DNA of 64,000 nt from Sulfurimonas sp. (GCF_041583195.1 NZ_JBFHGL010000004.1:1-64000), one strand, 5' to 3'. Positions 26,245 through 36,083 are shown, numbered from the stretch's first letter. Program-made: numbers and translations. Notes: generated by a model from the letters alone, not told the origin.

Positions 26245-26858
26245 TATCTAGCACTTATACTGTCTACTTCATCCCACGTTAGTGAGTTTGCTTTTGATTG
26301 GTGCGATATGATATGTGCAACGTAACGTGCGAACATATCTGTTTCAATATTTACCCTGTAACCTTTTTTATAGTTACGAATGAGAGTCTCTTTCATAGTG
26401 TGAGGGATAATCGTAAGGCGGAATCTATCATCAAATACCTCGTTCACGGTTAAACTTACTCCATCAATAGTTATAGAACCTTTTGGAACTACGTACGGTA
26501 TGAATTTTTTTGGCAGTTTTATAAAAATATCGTAAGAGTTTCCATTGTTTTTCACTTCTGTTACTTCTCCGATACAGTCAACATGACCTTGAACCACATG
26601 CCCGTCAAACCTGTCACCCATCATCATAGCAGGTTCTATATGAACCTCATTCTTATAATTTTCAATCGCAAGAAGCTTCTGACTTTCAGGTGATAGCTCA
26701 ACACTAAAGCCGTCATTTAAAACATCAGTAACAGTAAGACATGCACCGTTTATTGCAATCGAATCACCAAGTGCACCTTTGTACTTAGCTTTTATACTCA
26801 GTGTTGAACCTACAAAGTTTTTAACAGTAGCTATTTCACGTATTAAACCAGTAAAAAT
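26241..26858 (-). CDS. ribE: Riboflavin synthase, apparent ATT start
   Basis: A 205-residue enzyme that dismutates two 6,7-dimethyl-8-ribityllumazines into riboflavin. Both lumazine-type barrels are present: FTGLIREIATV and GACLTVTDV in the first, and GDRFDGHVVQGHVDC and DGVSLTVNEV in the second. The universal MFTGLI beginning is encoded as ATT TTT ACT GGT at 26858, with AAAAGGA six bases upstream and no ATG in the proper place. The first in-frame ATG (26627 or just after) would remove the whole first barrel. ATT is therefore the likely initiation codon. It follows the Sel1 gene by 19 bases. Confidence 0.88.
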   Translation of the reverse strand: MFTGLIREIATVKNFVGSTLSIKAKYKGALGDSIAINGACLTVTDVLNDGFSVELSPESQKLLAIENYKNEVHIEPAMMMGDRFDGHVVQGHVDCIGEVTEVKNNGNSYDIFIKLPKKFIPYVVPKGSITIDGVSLTVNEVFDDRFRLTIIPHTMKETLIRNYKKGYRVNIETDMFARYVAHIISHQSKANSLTWDEVDSISARY

Positions 26859-26877
26859 AATAAATCCTTTTATCTAC

Positions 26878-27564
26878 CTAGAAAACGATTTTACCGTCTT
26901 CTTGAAGCCCTTTGATAATCGCCTTAGCTTTCTCATGACCTTTATAAGCTGCTTGTCTACAATAATCAAGTGCTTTGTCATGATCCATCTCACAACCTAT
27001 ACCTTGATCGTAAAGTTGACCTAGATTGTAAAGCCCCTCTGCCAGACCACCTTCAGCAGCTTTGCTGAAACATATAAAAGTTCTTGCATCGTCTTGGATA
27101 ACGCCATGTCCTTCTTTATAAAGTACACCAAGGTTATTAAAACTCTCTAAATGTCCGCGTTTAGCACCTTCTTCGTACCAAAAAGCAGCCTCTGAATAGT
27201 TTTGAATACATCCAAGACCGCGTTCAAACATTAAAGCTACTTCATACATAGCCTGAGGAACTTCTTTTATAGCAGCTTCTAAAAATAGCTCATGCGCTTT
27301 AAACTGGTTATGCTCTACACCACCAAGTCCGTTCATATAAAGAATAGCAAGGTTAAAAAGTGCGTATGGCTGTTTAGATTCTGCTGCTTTTTCATAAAGC
27401 TCTAGTGCTTTTGCATCGTTTTGTTCACATCCTTGAGCATTTTGGTACATAAAGCCAAGAGATGTTTGTGCATCTGCATCACCTTTATTAGCTAAATCTT
27501 CATATAGTTTAAATGCTGTATTAAAATCTTGTGAATTATATGCATTGTGTGCATTTTGGATCAT
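26878..27564 (-). CDS. Sel1-repeat protein
   Basis: A 228-residue alpha-helical solenoid of about six Sel1-like repeats of about 36 residues, with repeated units such as DADAQTSLGFMYQNAQG and HLESFNNLGVLYKEGHG. It starts MIQNAHNAYNSQDF without an obvious signal peptide, so it is probably cytoplasmic or leaderless. Sel1 proteins mediate protein-protein contacts, and in related bacteria some Cys-rich forms are secreted. Cysteines are present in several repeats (GCEQN, GCIQN, GCEMD) and could be paired. It overlaps the upstream small gene by one base (TAATG). Confidence 0.88.
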   Translation of the reverse strand: MIQNAHNAYNSQDFNTAFKLYEDLANKGDADAQTSLGFMYQNAQGCEQNDAKALELYEKAAESKQPYALFNLAILYMNGLGGVEHNQFKAHELFLEAAIKEVPQAMYEVALMFERGLGCIQNYSEAAFWYEEGAKRGHLESFNNLGVLYKEGHGVIQDDARTFICFSKAAEGGLAEGLYNLGQLYDQGIGCEMDHDKALDYCRQAAYKGHEKAKAIIKGLQEDGKIVF

Positions 27565-27779
27565 TATTTTTCGTTTTCCGTTCTTATGTTTTGTCTAAAA
27601 GTTGTTTGGTTGCCTTTAGCTTTGGCTTTGGCTTTTCGTATTTTTTCTAAAGCATCTTCTTTATGATCAAGATGTTCATCTCTTTCTTTATAAACTTCAC
27701 CGCCATCCACTTCAGGATCATACTCTACAACTTCTGGTTTATAATCTGCAAATATATCTTTTTTGTCTTCTTTTGACAT
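27564..27779 (-). CDS. Small charged protein of unknown function
   Basis: This 71-residue highly charged protein is acidic in the first half (DIFADYKPEVVEYDPEVDGG) and lysine-rich in the second (KIRKAKAKAKGN). The start at ATG 27779 is chosen because GGAG lies six bases upstream; a TTG further up is part of that ribosome site. It is coupled to the Sel1 gene by a TAATG overlap. I cannot assign a function. Confidence 0.65.
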   Translation of the reverse strand: MSKEDKKDIFADYKPEVVEYDPEVDGGEVYKERDEHLDHKEDALEKIRKAKAKAKGNQTTFRQNIRTENEK

Positions 27780-27866
27780 AAAAAACTCCAACTAATAGTT
27801 CTATTTAGGCAAATTATACATTAAAATGATAAAATTCCATTTAATAAACTATTCAGTGGATGTATA

Positions 27867-29753
27867 ATGAATTATGATGTAATAGTAGTCGGTGGTGGTC
27901 ATGCTGGTGTTGAAGCTGCACTTTCTTCGGCTAGAATGGGCAATAAAACACTTCTGATCTCTATGCTTGCAGAAAATGTAGGTGCTACTTCTTGTAACCC
28001 AGCGATTGGCGGACTTGCGAAGGGACACTTAGTGCGTGAATTAGATGCACTTGGCGGTGAGATGGGACTTATAACAGATAAAGCTGGTATACAGTTTCGC
28101 ATACTTAACCATACAAAAGGTCCTGCAGTTCGCGGTAGCCGTGCTCAAATTGATATGGACAAATACAAAGTTATAGCAAGAAATAAGATTTTAAACACGC
28201 CTAATTTGGATCTTGTTCAAGAATTAGCTGAATCACTAATTGTAGAAAATGCAGAAGTTAAAGGCGTTAAAACGCACCTTTTAAATGAGTATATTGCTAA
28301 AAAAGTGATCATTACATCGGGTACATTTTTAAACGGACTTATCCACGTAGGTGAGATCAAGCAAGAGGGTGGGCGTTTTGGTGAGCAGACATCAAAACTT
28401 TTGAGTGCATCACTAAAAGAGTGTGGGCTTACAATGGATCGTTTAAAAACAGGAACTTGTGCACGTATTGACAGTTCATCTATAGATTTTTCTGTTATGG
28501 AAGAACAAGGTGGTGATGAAATCCCAAGCCCGTTTTCATTTCGTACCAATAGAGACGAGTTTGCAAAAACTAAAAAACAGATCCCTTGTTTCATAGCATA
28601 TACAAATGAAACTACGCATGAAATAATTGAGTCAAATTTTTATCGTGCTCCGCTTTTTACAGGTCAGATTGAGGGGACTGGTCCACGTTATTGTCCATCT
28701 ATTGAAGACAAGATTAACCGCTTCCGTGATAAAGACAGACACCATCTTTTCATTGAACCACAAACTATGGAAAATACAGAATGTTACATAAACGGTATGA
28801 GTACATCTCTTCCACCTGATGTTCAGCAAGATATGATTCACTCTGTAAAAGGTTTAGAGAACGCAAAGATAGTACGCTATGGATACGCTATAGAATACGA
28901 TTATGTAGATCCGCGTGAATTAAAACATTCGTTAGAGACTAAAAAGGTCAAAGGTCTTTTCTTAGCAGGTCAGATCAACGGTACAACAGGTTATGAAGAA
29001 GCTGCAGCACAAGGTTTGATGGCCGGGATTAATGCATCACTTAGTATTGCCGGAAAAGAGCCGTTAGTTCTTCGCCGTGATGAAGCATATATTGGTGTTT
29101 TAATAGATGATCTTGTTACAAAAGGTACTAAAGAGCCGTACCGTATGTTTACAAGTCGTGCTGAATACAGACTTCTTCTGCGAGAAGAATCGGCAGATAC
29201 TAGACTTAGCCACTATGGACATGAACTTGGTCTTTTAAGTGATGAGGTTTACGAGAAAGTACAACTTAAAGATAAGCAGATCAAAGAGGGTGCACAGCTA
29301 CTTGAAGATACAAAATTCACACCAAACAAAGAATTTAATGCACTTTTAGAATCTATGGATGAAGAGCCAATAAAAGATGTTCAATCAGCTCAGCAGTTGG
29401 TGGCTAGAAAAACTTTTGATGTGGAAAAGATGTTAAAACTTGTACCTGAATTATCTGAACTTGATCCGTATATCCAAGAGGAGATCCTGGTAGAGGGTAA
29501 ATACGCTCGCTACATCGAAAAACAAGCCCAAGAGATCGAGAAGATGAAAAAATATCTTAAAATCGCTATTCCTGAAGGGTTTGATTTTACAGTCGTGAGT
29601 GGTTTAAGTAAAGAGATTCAGGAAAAGCTTGCAACGTTTAACCCACCAACTCTTCAAGCTGCTTCTCAGATCTCGGGGATTACACCTGCGGCTATTGAGA
29701 TCTTACATATTTATATTAAGATAGAAAGTAAAAAACAGTCTAAAATTTCTTAA
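27867..29753 (+). CDS. mnmG: tRNA modification enzyme MnmG (GidA)
   Basis: A 628-residue FAD-binding enzyme that with MnmE installs carboxymethylaminomethyl groups on wobble uridine 34 of tRNAs. Hallmarks are the dinucleotide site [19 protein letters not shown] at residues 7-25, the [20 protein letters not shown] block, GTCARID, and the C-terminal helical domain ending in [11 protein letters not shown]. The length is normal. Its last 14 bases overlap the end of convergent thpR. The nearby MnmD-like gene acts later in the same pathway. Confidence 0.98.
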   Translation: MNYDVIVVGGGHAGVEAALSSARMGNKTLLISMLAENVGATSCNPAIGGLAKGHLVRELDALGGEMGLITDKAGIQFRILNHTKGPAVRGSRAQIDMDKYKVIARNKILNTPNLDLVQELAESLIVENAEVKGVKTHLLNEYIAKKVIITSGTFLNGLIHVGEIKQEGGRFGEQTSKLLSASLKECGLTMDRLKTGTCARIDSSSIDFSVMEEQGGDEIPSPFSFRTNRDEFAKTKKQIPCFIAYTNETTHEIIESNFYRAPLFTGQIEGTGPRYCPSIEDKINRFRDKDRHHLFIEPQTMENTECYINGMSTSLPPDVQQDMIHSVKGLENAKIVRYGYAIEYDYVDPRELKHSLETKKVKGLFLAGQINGTTGYEEAAAQGLMAGINASLSIAGKEPLVLRRDEAYIGVLIDDLVTKGTKEPYRMFTSRAEYRLLLREESADTRLSHYGHELGLLSDEVYEKVQLKDKQIKEGAQLLEDTKFTPNKEFNALLESMDEEPIKDVQSAQQLVARKTFDVEKMLKLVPELSELDPYIQEEILVEGKYARYIEKQAQEIEKMKKYLKIAIPEGFDFTVVSGLSKEIQEKLATFNPPTLQAASQISGITPAAIEILHIYIKIESKKQSKIS

Positions 29754-30240
29754 TAGAACTGTATACGGCACCTCCTGGGTGTCGTATTTCACTCTCCATC
29801 AACTCTAAATTAGTTTCAACACTGCCGAGTTCTTCATTTTTATAACTATCAATCATCTTTTGAAAACCATTTCTATCTGTAATGTTTTTTATTCTCATTA
29901 GAGTGACATGTGGGATAAACTCTTTTGCCTGTTTCAAAGAAAACTCTTTGTTGATAAGATTGCTCAAATTATCAAGCCCACCTATTTCACTTTTTGAATA
30001 TAAAATATTATTTTTTTCAAAATATCCTAAACCATATAAGTTCAATGGCTGGATAGGAATGATCAGCGGCGGCAGTTTTTGAAGCAACTCATCTTTGCTA
30101 TACTTATCTCCAAAGTAATTGATCGTTATATGTAAGTTCTCATCTGCGACCCATTTTCCCTGTATAAGTGTGGAAAAGTCAGACTGTATTTTGTCGTAGT
30201 TATTTAGTTTGGCTCTTAAGGCTAAAAATAGAGGTTTCAT
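29740..30240 (-). CDS. thpR: RNA 2',3'-cyclic phosphodiesterase (2'-5' RNA ligase family)
   Basis: A 166-residue 2H-phosphoesterase. Both catalytic HxT motifs are visible, HITINYFGD near residue 38 and HVTLMRI near residue 110, separated by the usual distance. The family start is [11 protein letters not shown]. Such enzymes hydrolyse 2',3'-cyclic phosphate ends of RNA and can ligate 2'-5' bonds in vitro. It is convergent with and overlaps mnmG by 14 bases. Confidence 0.9.
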   Translation of the reverse strand: MKPLFLALRAKLNNYDKIQSDFSTLIQGKWVADENLHITINYFGDKYSKDELLQKLPPLIIPIQPLNLYGLGYFEKNNILYSKSEIGGLDNLSNLINKEFSLKQAKEFIPHVTLMRIKNITDRNGFQKMIDSYKNEELGSVETNLELMESEIRHPGGAVYSSIKKF

Positions 30241-30246
30241 TAGTTA

Positions 30247-30296
30247 TTATAGCTAAAAGCTATAACAAGACTGCTTTTAATTAAAAATAGTATAAT
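30247..30296. promoter_or_regulatory. Divergent promoter region with inverted repeat
   Basis: TTATAGCT (30247-30254), AAA loop, AGCTATAA (30258-30265) is a perfect 8-bp inverted repeat next to the thpR start, and TATAAT at 30291-30296 is a good -10 for the plus-strand gene at 30340. The repeat could be an operator or a hairpin in an RNA leader. Confidence 0.4.
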
Positions 30297-30339
30297 CGCA
30301 TATATAATTAAATAGCTTCTAAAAAGGAAAAAGTTTAAA

Positions 30340-31131
30340 ATGAATAACTACTATTATGTTCATACAGGCCATAGAATAGGTCTTGACAGATTTAGAAGAT
30401 CTGTTGTTATTATAAAAGAGCTGCAAAAAAGAGGTGTTGATATTACACTTTTATGTTCAGATTTTCGTATAGCACATGAAGCTAGAAATTTTGGTATTGA
30501 GAAAAGTGTAGGTATAGATGTAGTAAGAAACATACCTCAAATAGCTCATCACGGAGACAGACTTATATTTGATTCTGATGAAGCTAATCCAATTATGCTT
30601 GAAGATATGAAAGAGTTTTTCTCTACATTTGATCATATAAAAACAGATGAAATAGTTGTAGATGAGAAGTATTTTAATAAATTTGATAAGAAAATTCCAC
30701 TAGGATTCTTCTTTGGTGATGATGATTATGAAAAAGATTTAGAAAAACTAATTCCAACATTAACAGAATTAGATCCAGCTTTACTTCTTGGTTATTATTA
30801 CTTTTTAGATTATGAAGATATGTTAAAAGAAAAGTTCAAAAATAATTATGAATTTGAAGAATATGATGATTTTATAACATCATGTGATGTTCTTATAACA
30901 GCTTCACCTCAGGCTGCTTTAGAATGTTTGGCATCTGGTGGAAAACCAATTTTCTTAAAAAGAGAAGACTATTTTGATTCTTTTGACGAGGAATTTCAAA
31001 AATTAAATATACCTATTATTAACACTCTTGATAAAGATCAAATAAATGTGATATTAAAGAATGTTAATAATAACAATTATGTACATTTTAATAAAAATTC
31101 ATTATTTTTTTTAAGTTTTATAGATAATTAA
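30340..31131 (+). CDS. PseG/MurG-like GT-B-fold protein, unknown substrate
   Basis: A 263-residue soluble protein. The opening YYVHTGHRIGLDRFRRSVVI and the later SCDVLITASPQAALECLASGGKPIFLK resemble the donor-binding half of MurG/PseG-like glycosyltransferases and hydrolases (compare the usual D-VI--G--T--E----G-P----). The family is not certain. The ribosome site AAAAAGG precedes the ATG. It lies 49 bases upstream of the bc1 operon without an obvious terminator, so it may share transcription with it. No polysaccharide genes are nearby. Confidence 0.5.
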   Translation: MNNYYYVHTGHRIGLDRFRRSVVIIKELQKRGVDITLLCSDFRIAHEARNFGIEKSVGIDVVRNIPQIAHHGDRLIFDSDEANPIMLEDMKEFFSTFDHIKTDEIVVDEKYFNKFDKKIPLGFFFGDDDYEKDLEKLIPTLTELDPALLLGYYYFLDYEDMLKEKFKNNYEFEEYDDFITSCDVLITASPQAALECLASGGKPIFLKREDYFDSFDEEFQKLNIPIINTLDKDQINVILKNVNNNNYVHFNKNSLFFLSFIDN

Positions 31132-31180
31132 AATAAGTTTGGTATATAATAAGCCGGAAAATTCACAAAAGTGAGAAAAT

Positions 31181-31711
31181 ATGAAAGAGAATAGCCGTAG
31201 AGGTTTTATGGGAAAAGCGTTTGGAGCTGTTGCCGGTTTGGGTGCAATAGGTTCATTAGTAGCTATGAAAAAATCTTGGGACCCACTTCCAAGTGTTAAG
31301 GCTGCAGGTTTTACAACTTTAGATATGAGCATATATCCAGAAGGTGAAATGATTACTGAAAAATGGCGTGGGAAGCCAATTTTCGTACTTAAAAAAACTG
31401 CAGAAATGTTAGAAGCTGAGAAAAGTGATCCAGCTGCTCAAGCTAGAAATATAAAAGTTGGTAATGACAACTTTATGGTATGTATAGGTTTATGTACACA
31501 CCTAGGTTGTATTCCAGCATTTAGAAAAAAAGAAGGTAACTTCTTATGTGCATGTCACGGTGGTATGTTTAATGCTGCTGGTGATGTTATAAAAGCTCCA
31601 CCGCCACGTGGATTTGATATCCCTCCTTTTAGAATCGATGGAAACAAAATGATTCTTGGTGAAGTTGGTCCTGAATATCAAGCAATGAAAGATAACGGCG
31701 TTACGCTGTAA
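31181..31711 (+). CDS. petA: Rieske iron-sulfur subunit of cytochrome bc1
   Basis: A 176-residue Rieske protein that takes electrons from ubiquinol or menaquinol at the periplasmic side. The N-terminus carries a twin-arginine signal (SRRGFMGKA) and one anchor helix (about 11-30). The 2Fe-2S ligands are in CTHLGC and CACHGGMF. It is the first gene of a petABC operon in which cytochrome b and a diheme c1 follow. Confidence 0.96.
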   Translation: MKENSRRGFMGKAFGAVAGLGAIGSLVAMKKSWDPLPSVKAAGFTTLDMSIYPEGEMITEKWRGKPIFVLKKTAEMLEAEKSDPAAQARNIKVGNDNFMVCIGLCTHLGCIPAFRKKEGNFLCACHGGMFNAAGDVIKAPPPRGFDIPPFRIDGNKMILGEVGPEYQAMKDNGVTL

Positions 31712-31727
31712 ATTTAAGGGAGGATTA

Positions 31728-32942
31728 ATGGCACATTTTACAAAAGCAACAAGTGTTAAAGATTGGTTAAACCAAAGATTAGCAGTTGAGACAGTTGAAA
31801 AAGTAATGGCATCTGAGTATTGGATTCCTAAAAACATCAACTTTTTATGGGCAATGGGTATGATTTTAGCAGTAACTTTCACGTTGCTTACAATATCAGG
31901 TATATTTTTACTTATGTATTATCAACCACATGTAGATCATGCGTTTTACAGTGTAAACTTTACAATTATGAGAGAAGTTGATTTTGGTTGGTTATGGAGA
32001 CACATTCACGGTGTAGCTGCATCTGTAGTATTCTTGGTTATATATATTCACATGTTTACTGGTATTTACTACGGTTCTTATAAAAAGGGTCGTGAGATGA
32101 TCTGGATCTCTGGTATGTTATTGTTCGTAACATTCTCAGCTGAGGCATTTTCTGGTTATATGCTTCCATGGGGTCAAATGTCTTACTGGGCTGGTATGGT
32201 TATTACTAACATCTTCTCTTTAGGTTCATTACATTTAGACGGTTTAGTTGAATGGATTCGTGGTGATTATGTTCCTGCACAAGCTTTCTTAAACAGATTC
32301 TTTATGTTACACGTATTCTTATTACCATTAGTTATTATGGGTCTTATAGGGCTTCACTTTGCAGCTTTAAGAATCCCACACGTAAATAACCAAGACGGTG
32401 AAGAGATTGATTTTGAAGAAGAATCTAAAAAATATTTAGCTGATGATACTAAAAACTCTAAAGTTATGAGATTTGCAAACGACTTCTTATCTAAAGATTT
32501 AATGGTAGTTGGTTTCTTCTTAATCTTTTTCTTTTATTTAGTATTCTGGCACTATAGTTTTGCACTAGATCCGGTAAACTTCGATCCTGCAGATGGACTA
32601 AAAACTCCGGCACATATCTATCCTGAGTGGTATTTCTTATGGTCGTATGAGATACTGAGACCGTTCCCTGTTGATATTGGCCTAATCGCATTTGGTTTTG
32701 CTCAAGTTATCTTTATGCTATTACCATGGTTAGATAGAAGTGAAAATACTGTTCCTGCTAATCGTCGTGGTAAATTTGCTATCTGGTTCTGGGTAATGTT
32801 AGTAGATATGGTTGTATTAACTGCTATGGGTAAATTACCTCCTGAAGGTATCTTCAGTACAATTGGTTTAGTTGCTTCACTATTATTTATAGCGATGTGG
32901 ATTATTCTACCATTTATCACTAAAAATGAAAAAAAAGCGTAA
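31728..32942 (+). CDS. petB: Cytochrome b subunit of cytochrome bc1
   Basis: A 404-residue membrane protein with the eight-helix cytochrome b layout. The four heme-ligating histidines fall in WRHIHGVAAS (helix B) and the FFMLHVFLLP helix D region. The Qo-site PEWY motif appears as HIYPEWYFLWSYEIL. It holds both b hemes and the quinone sites. It starts 16 bases after petA and ends 10 bases before petC. Confidence 0.97.
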   Translation: MAHFTKATSVKDWLNQRLAVETVEKVMASEYWIPKNINFLWAMGMILAVTFTLLTISGIFLLMYYQPHVDHAFYSVNFTIMREVDFGWLWRHIHGVAASVVFLVIYIHMFTGIYYGSYKKGREMIWISGMLLFVTFSAEAFSGYMLPWGQMSYWAGMVITNIFSLGSLHLDGLVEWIRGDYVPAQAFLNRFFMLHVFLLPLVIMGLIGLHFAALRIPHVNNQDGEEIDFEEESKKYLADDTKNSKVMRFANDFLSKDLMVVGFFLIFFFYLVFWHYSFALDPVNFDPADGLKTPAHIYPEWYFLWSYEILRPFPVDIGLIAFGFAQVIFMLLPWLDRSENTVPANRRGKFAIWFWVMLVDMVVLTAMGKLPPEGIFSTIGLVASLLFIAMWIILPFITKNEKKA

Positions 32943-32952
32943 GGAGACATAG

Positions 32953-33891
32953 ATGAAAGAATTAAAAATATTAGCAGTAGTTGTTTTCTTTACACTTTTA
33001 ACATACTTTTTAGTTGAACCGTATGCTCACTCACAAATGCACAAGCATGTTGAGAGTGAAGGTTTTGCTTATAAAGATCTGCCTGAACTTACAAAAACTG
33101 GAGATGCTGCAAAAGGTCAAGAGTTAATTATGAGTGCAGGTTGTGCTGGTTGTCACTCTATAGATGCAGCAAATATGCCTGCTCCTATGGATGGTGTTAT
33201 GGCAGCTCAGTCTTACGGTGTTAACCCACCTGATTTAAGTAATGCAGGTGCTATTTATGAAGCTAAGTTTTTGGCAGATCTAATTAAAAATCCTGCTCAT
33301 GCACTTAAAGTTGAGCACAAGTATACTCCTGAGAGTGGTAAAATGCACCCAATGGTACCTTTTTACGGAATGGGTGGAGATTTAGATCAAGAAGTTGCTG
33401 ATATAGTAGCTTACTTACGATCAATTGCTGTTAAACCGGAAGAAGTTACTCCTGCTATGGCATTTGAGAATGCTTGTGGTAGATGTCACTCAGTTGGTTA
33501 TGAAAATTGGACGCAACTTGGTACTAAACCTAAGTTCAAACATAAAAAAGATTCTTTAGCATACGATATTAAAGTAATGGAATATCAAGATTCTTTAAAA
33601 GCTTATATGGGTAAATTACCACCTGATTTAAGTATGTACTACCGTTCTCGTAGTGAGCACTTCTTAAGTACGTTTATTGAAAATCCTCAAAGCCAGTTAG
33701 CTGGAACTGCTATGCCACGTGTTGGTGTTACTGCAGAATCTGCTGAGAAAGTTATTGAGTACCTAGCTGATTCAGCTGATACTAAACGTCATGAGAGACA
33801 CCAAATAGGTCTTTACGTTATGGCATTTATGTTTATATTTGCTATTTTCGCAGTTCTTTGGAAAAAACAAGTGTGGAGAGATTTACACTAA
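32953..33891 (+). CDS. petC: Diheme cytochrome c1 subunit of cytochrome bc1
   Basis: A 312-residue protein with an N-terminal helix (about 5-20), two c-type heme sites CAGCH (near residue 65) and CGRCH (near 176), and a C-terminal membrane anchor (about 282-303). The diheme form is characteristic of Campylobacterota rather than the classical single-heme c1. It relays electrons from the Rieske protein to soluble cytochromes and on to the cbb3 oxidase encoded at the left end of the window. It is followed by a strong hairpin. Confidence 0.95.
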   Translation: MKELKILAVVVFFTLLTYFLVEPYAHSQMHKHVESEGFAYKDLPELTKTGDAAKGQELIMSAGCAGCHSIDAANMPAPMDGVMAAQSYGVNPPDLSNAGAIYEAKFLADLIKNPAHALKVEHKYTPESGKMHPMVPFYGMGGDLDQEVADIVAYLRSIAVKPEEVTPAMAFENACGRCHSVGYENWTQLGTKPKFKHKKDSLAYDIKVMEYQDSLKAYMGKLPPDLSMYYRSRSEHFLSTFIENPQSQLAGTAMPRVGVTAESAEKVIEYLADSADTKRHERHQIGLYVMAFMFIFAIFAVLWKKQVWRDLH

Positions 33892-33901
33892 CACTTTCCT
33901 G

Positions 33902-33922
33902 ATTCCCAGATTTTCTGGGAAT
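33902..33922. terminator. Terminator after the petABC operon
   Basis: ATTCCCAGA, TTT loop, TCTGGGAAT is a perfect 9-bp stem located 10 bases after the petC stop and 5 bases before the convergent RDD stop. Downstream sequence is A/T-rich with short T runs. It probably serves both strands. Confidence 0.75.
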
Positions 33923-33927
33923 TAAAA

Positions 33928-34392
33928 TTATTCTTTAATTTCTATAACAACACTTCCACAAATTAAATCATGTAACATACGATTATCTTTTCTGTAAAAC
34001 TGAATTAGTAGACCTATAATAATAGAAGCAGAAAATAAAAACATAACAAATCTTAAGAATGAACGCCAAAAATTAAGAAGCTCACCTGTCTTTACATCTA
34101 CTATTTTAATCTCATAAGCTTTTTTACCTGGAGTTTGACCAAATCTACTTACTAATATAGTATATATAAAAGCATATAGACTAACGCCAATCAGCGGAGC
34201 TAAGTTTGAATTTTGGAAATCATCTTTTCCATCCATGAAAATATATGTAATTATATATAGTATAGGAGCATAGATCATAAAAAGGTCTGTTATAAAAGCT
34301 TTTACTCTTGAAGTAGTTTTTGCAAGTTTGAATTTTGTTTGTTTTTGTTTAGGCTTTTCTTTTGTTCTATTTTTAAGATTTCTGAAGCGCAT
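33928..34392 (-). CDS. RDD-family membrane protein
   Basis: A 154-residue protein with a basic N-terminal tail (residues 1-30, many Lys and Arg) and three to four membrane helices. The RDD signature is visible as SRVKAFITDLFMIYAPIL (Arg and Asp pair) and the later GQTPGKKAYEIKIVDVKTGE. RDD proteins may exchange ions such as Na+ for protons, but most are uncharacterised. It converges with petC. Confidence 0.85.
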   Translation of the reverse strand: MRFRNLKNRTKEKPKQKQTKFKLAKTTSRVKAFITDLFMIYAPILYIITYIFMDGKDDFQNSNLAPLIGVSLYAFIYTILVSRFGQTPGKKAYEIKIVDVKTGELLNFWRSFLRFVMFLFSASIIIGLLIQFYRKDNRMLHDLICGSVVIEIKE

Positions 34393-34735
34393 CTACTAAT
34401 CCTTGAATCAAATATATAAAATTATACCAAAACAAGCACCTTAAATAACTATAAGAAATAGTAATATTAAAAGAATTTATTATTTAAAATATAAGATTAT
34501 CTGAATAAGAAAAATAAATATATCAAAAAAGTGTGATAAAAAAACTTTTTTCTACCTTAATTTTATGAAATAAAGTACAAAAGTAAACAAATTGCAAATA
34601 TTATGCAGATTTTAAGACTAAATTTATTTTTGCTGATATACAATATTCCCGATATTAGTAAATCATATAAAACTTTTTTAGCAAAAACAGGGCTAAAAAT
34701 GTAGTATGGGTTACTATATAAAACAGGAGAATTGA
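34393..34735. other. 343-base divergent region with porin leader hairpin
   Basis: Between the RDD gene and the porin I see no reading frame worth calling. Features are an 8-bp A/T hairpin AAAAAAGT/ACTTTTTT (34525-34551), an extended -10-like GATATACAAT near 34635, and a leader hairpin TTTTTAGC (34675-34682) / GCTAAAAA (34692-34699). The porin ribosome site CAGGAGA lies near 34724. The last hairpin may stabilise an abundant mRNA. Confidence 0.4.
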
Positions 34736-36040
34736 ATGAAAAAAATTATTGTATCGGCTGCTGTAGCAGCAATGGCTTTATCTACAACAGCTAGTGCTTT
34801 AGAAGACATTAAAGTAAATGGTCAAGCAAAAGTTTGGTATGAAACAAACGATGCTAGTGTTAAAACTGCTACTAATAGTAATGATATGTTCCATAAAGAT
34901 AGATCATCTGCTGAAGTTGCAATGAAACTAGGTGCAACTGGTAAACAAGGTAATGTATCTTTCGAAGGTGAAATGACTTACGGAACTACTATGGGTCTTG
35001 AAAATGAATTAGTAATGGCTGCTCGTACTAATGCAGTACAAAATGACTTATTTATTAGTAAGTTTAATGTAACAGTTCCTTTAATTGCAGATACTGCAGT
35101 TAAATTAGGTCGTCAAGAGTTAGATACTCCATTAGCATTTACTGAAAAATGGAATGCTATTCAAAATAACTTTGATGCAGCAGTACTTGTAAATAGTTCA
35201 GTTACTAACTTAACTTTAATCGGTGCATATGTTGGTCAAACTAATGCTAATGCTGATGCTACAGCTAATCCTTATGCTAATGCTTGGAGAGCTGAGAGTA
35301 CATTTGAACAAATGCATGGTGGTGCTTTTGCAGCAGCAGCATTATATAATGATAAAACTGTAGCAGTTAATGCTTGGTATTACCATGTTAATGATACAGC
35401 GGCAACTACTGGTGCTCGTGGTTTAGGTCTTACAGCATTAGGTGCAGTCGAAGGTATCGGTACTACTACAGCTATGTGGATTGATGCTGGTGTAACTATG
35501 GGTGATTTTGGTGTAAAAGCTTATTATGCTTCATTAAATCCTGATTTCAAGCAATATGATGACACTACAGCATTAGCAGTATCTGCAAGTGCTAAGGTAG
35601 CTGATTTTACAATTTCAGCGGCTGCTTCTCAAGTATCTGACTATGACTCAAATGTTAAACTTGGTGCGTTACCAGTAGGAAACGTTGCAACAGGTTTCAA
35701 GAAAACTAAACTTCCAACAGCGGGTGTATATACAGATGGTCTTTATGTAGCTCAGCCTGATTCAACTGCAATTAAAGTTAAAGCTGCAGGTAAAATTGCT
35801 GCAACTGGAACAGGAATTGCAATCCAAGGTATTATGAATGAAAATGATTCTAACAAAGCTGTATTAGCTTATGGTACTCATAACCCATTAAATACTACAG
35901 AGATAGATTTAATTATCACACAAAAATTAGGTGATTTCGACGTAAAAGCTATCCTAATGAATCGTGATTTTGAAGACAAAACTACAGATAAAGCAAGTGG
36001 TGGTAACTACGTACGTTTAATCACTTCTATCAACTTCTAA
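34736..36040 (+). CDS. Major outer-membrane porin
   Basis: A 434-residue outer-membrane beta-barrel with a signal peptide (about 1-21, ending ASA before LEDIKVNGQAKVWYE), then alternating amphipathic strands and a C-terminal aromatic residue (ITSINF). The layout and the phrase VKLGRQELDTPLAFTEKWNAI are like the Campylobacterota OprD/MOMP-type porins that pass small solutes. Codon use is rich in GCT/ACT/GTA, as in highly expressed genes. A long leader and a 10-bp terminator frame it, so it is monocistronic. Confidence 0.88.
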   Translation: MKKIIVSAAVAAMALSTTASALEDIKVNGQAKVWYETNDASVKTATNSNDMFHKDRSSAEVAMKLGATGKQGNVSFEGEMTYGTTMGLENELVMAARTNAVQNDLFISKFNVTVPLIADTAVKLGRQELDTPLAFTEKWNAIQNNFDAAVLVNSSVTNLTLIGAYVGQTNANADATANPYANAWRAESTFEQMHGGAFAAAALYNDKTVAVNAWYYHVNDTAATTGARGLGLTALGAVEGIGTTTAMWIDAGVTMGDFGVKAYYASLNPDFKQYDDTTALAVSASAKVADFTISAAASQVSDYDSNVKLGALPVGNVATGFKKTKLPTAGVYTDGLYVAQPDSTAIKVKAAGKIAATGTGIAIQGIMNENDSNKAVLAYGTHNPLNTTEIDLIITQKLGDFDVKAILMNRDFEDKTTDKASGGNYVRLITSINF

Positions 36041-36059
36041 GAAATATTAAGTTCTTAAT

Positions 36060-36083
36060 TTTTCCAAGCTTAGGCTTGGAAAA
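36060..36083. terminator. Terminator after the porin gene
   Basis: TTTTCCAAGC, TTAG loop, GCTTGGAAAA is a perfect 10-bp stem beginning 20 bases after the porin stop. The following plus-strand sequence is only moderately T-rich. Confidence 0.75.

Noticed and set aside
26241-26627. ATG at 26627 as the start of a half-length riboflavin synthase
   Set aside because: The upstream frame encodes the complete first domain with the conserved FTGLI opening.
27792-27866. Possible tRNA or small RNA in the gap before mnmG
   Set aside because: No cloverleaf arms or T-loop sequence are present; it looks like an ordinary A/T-rich promoter region.
34525-34551. A/T hairpin as the terminator of a small RNA
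   Set aside because: It is pure A/T tract pairing in an A/T-rich gap with no upstream promoter or conserved stem, so chance is likely.
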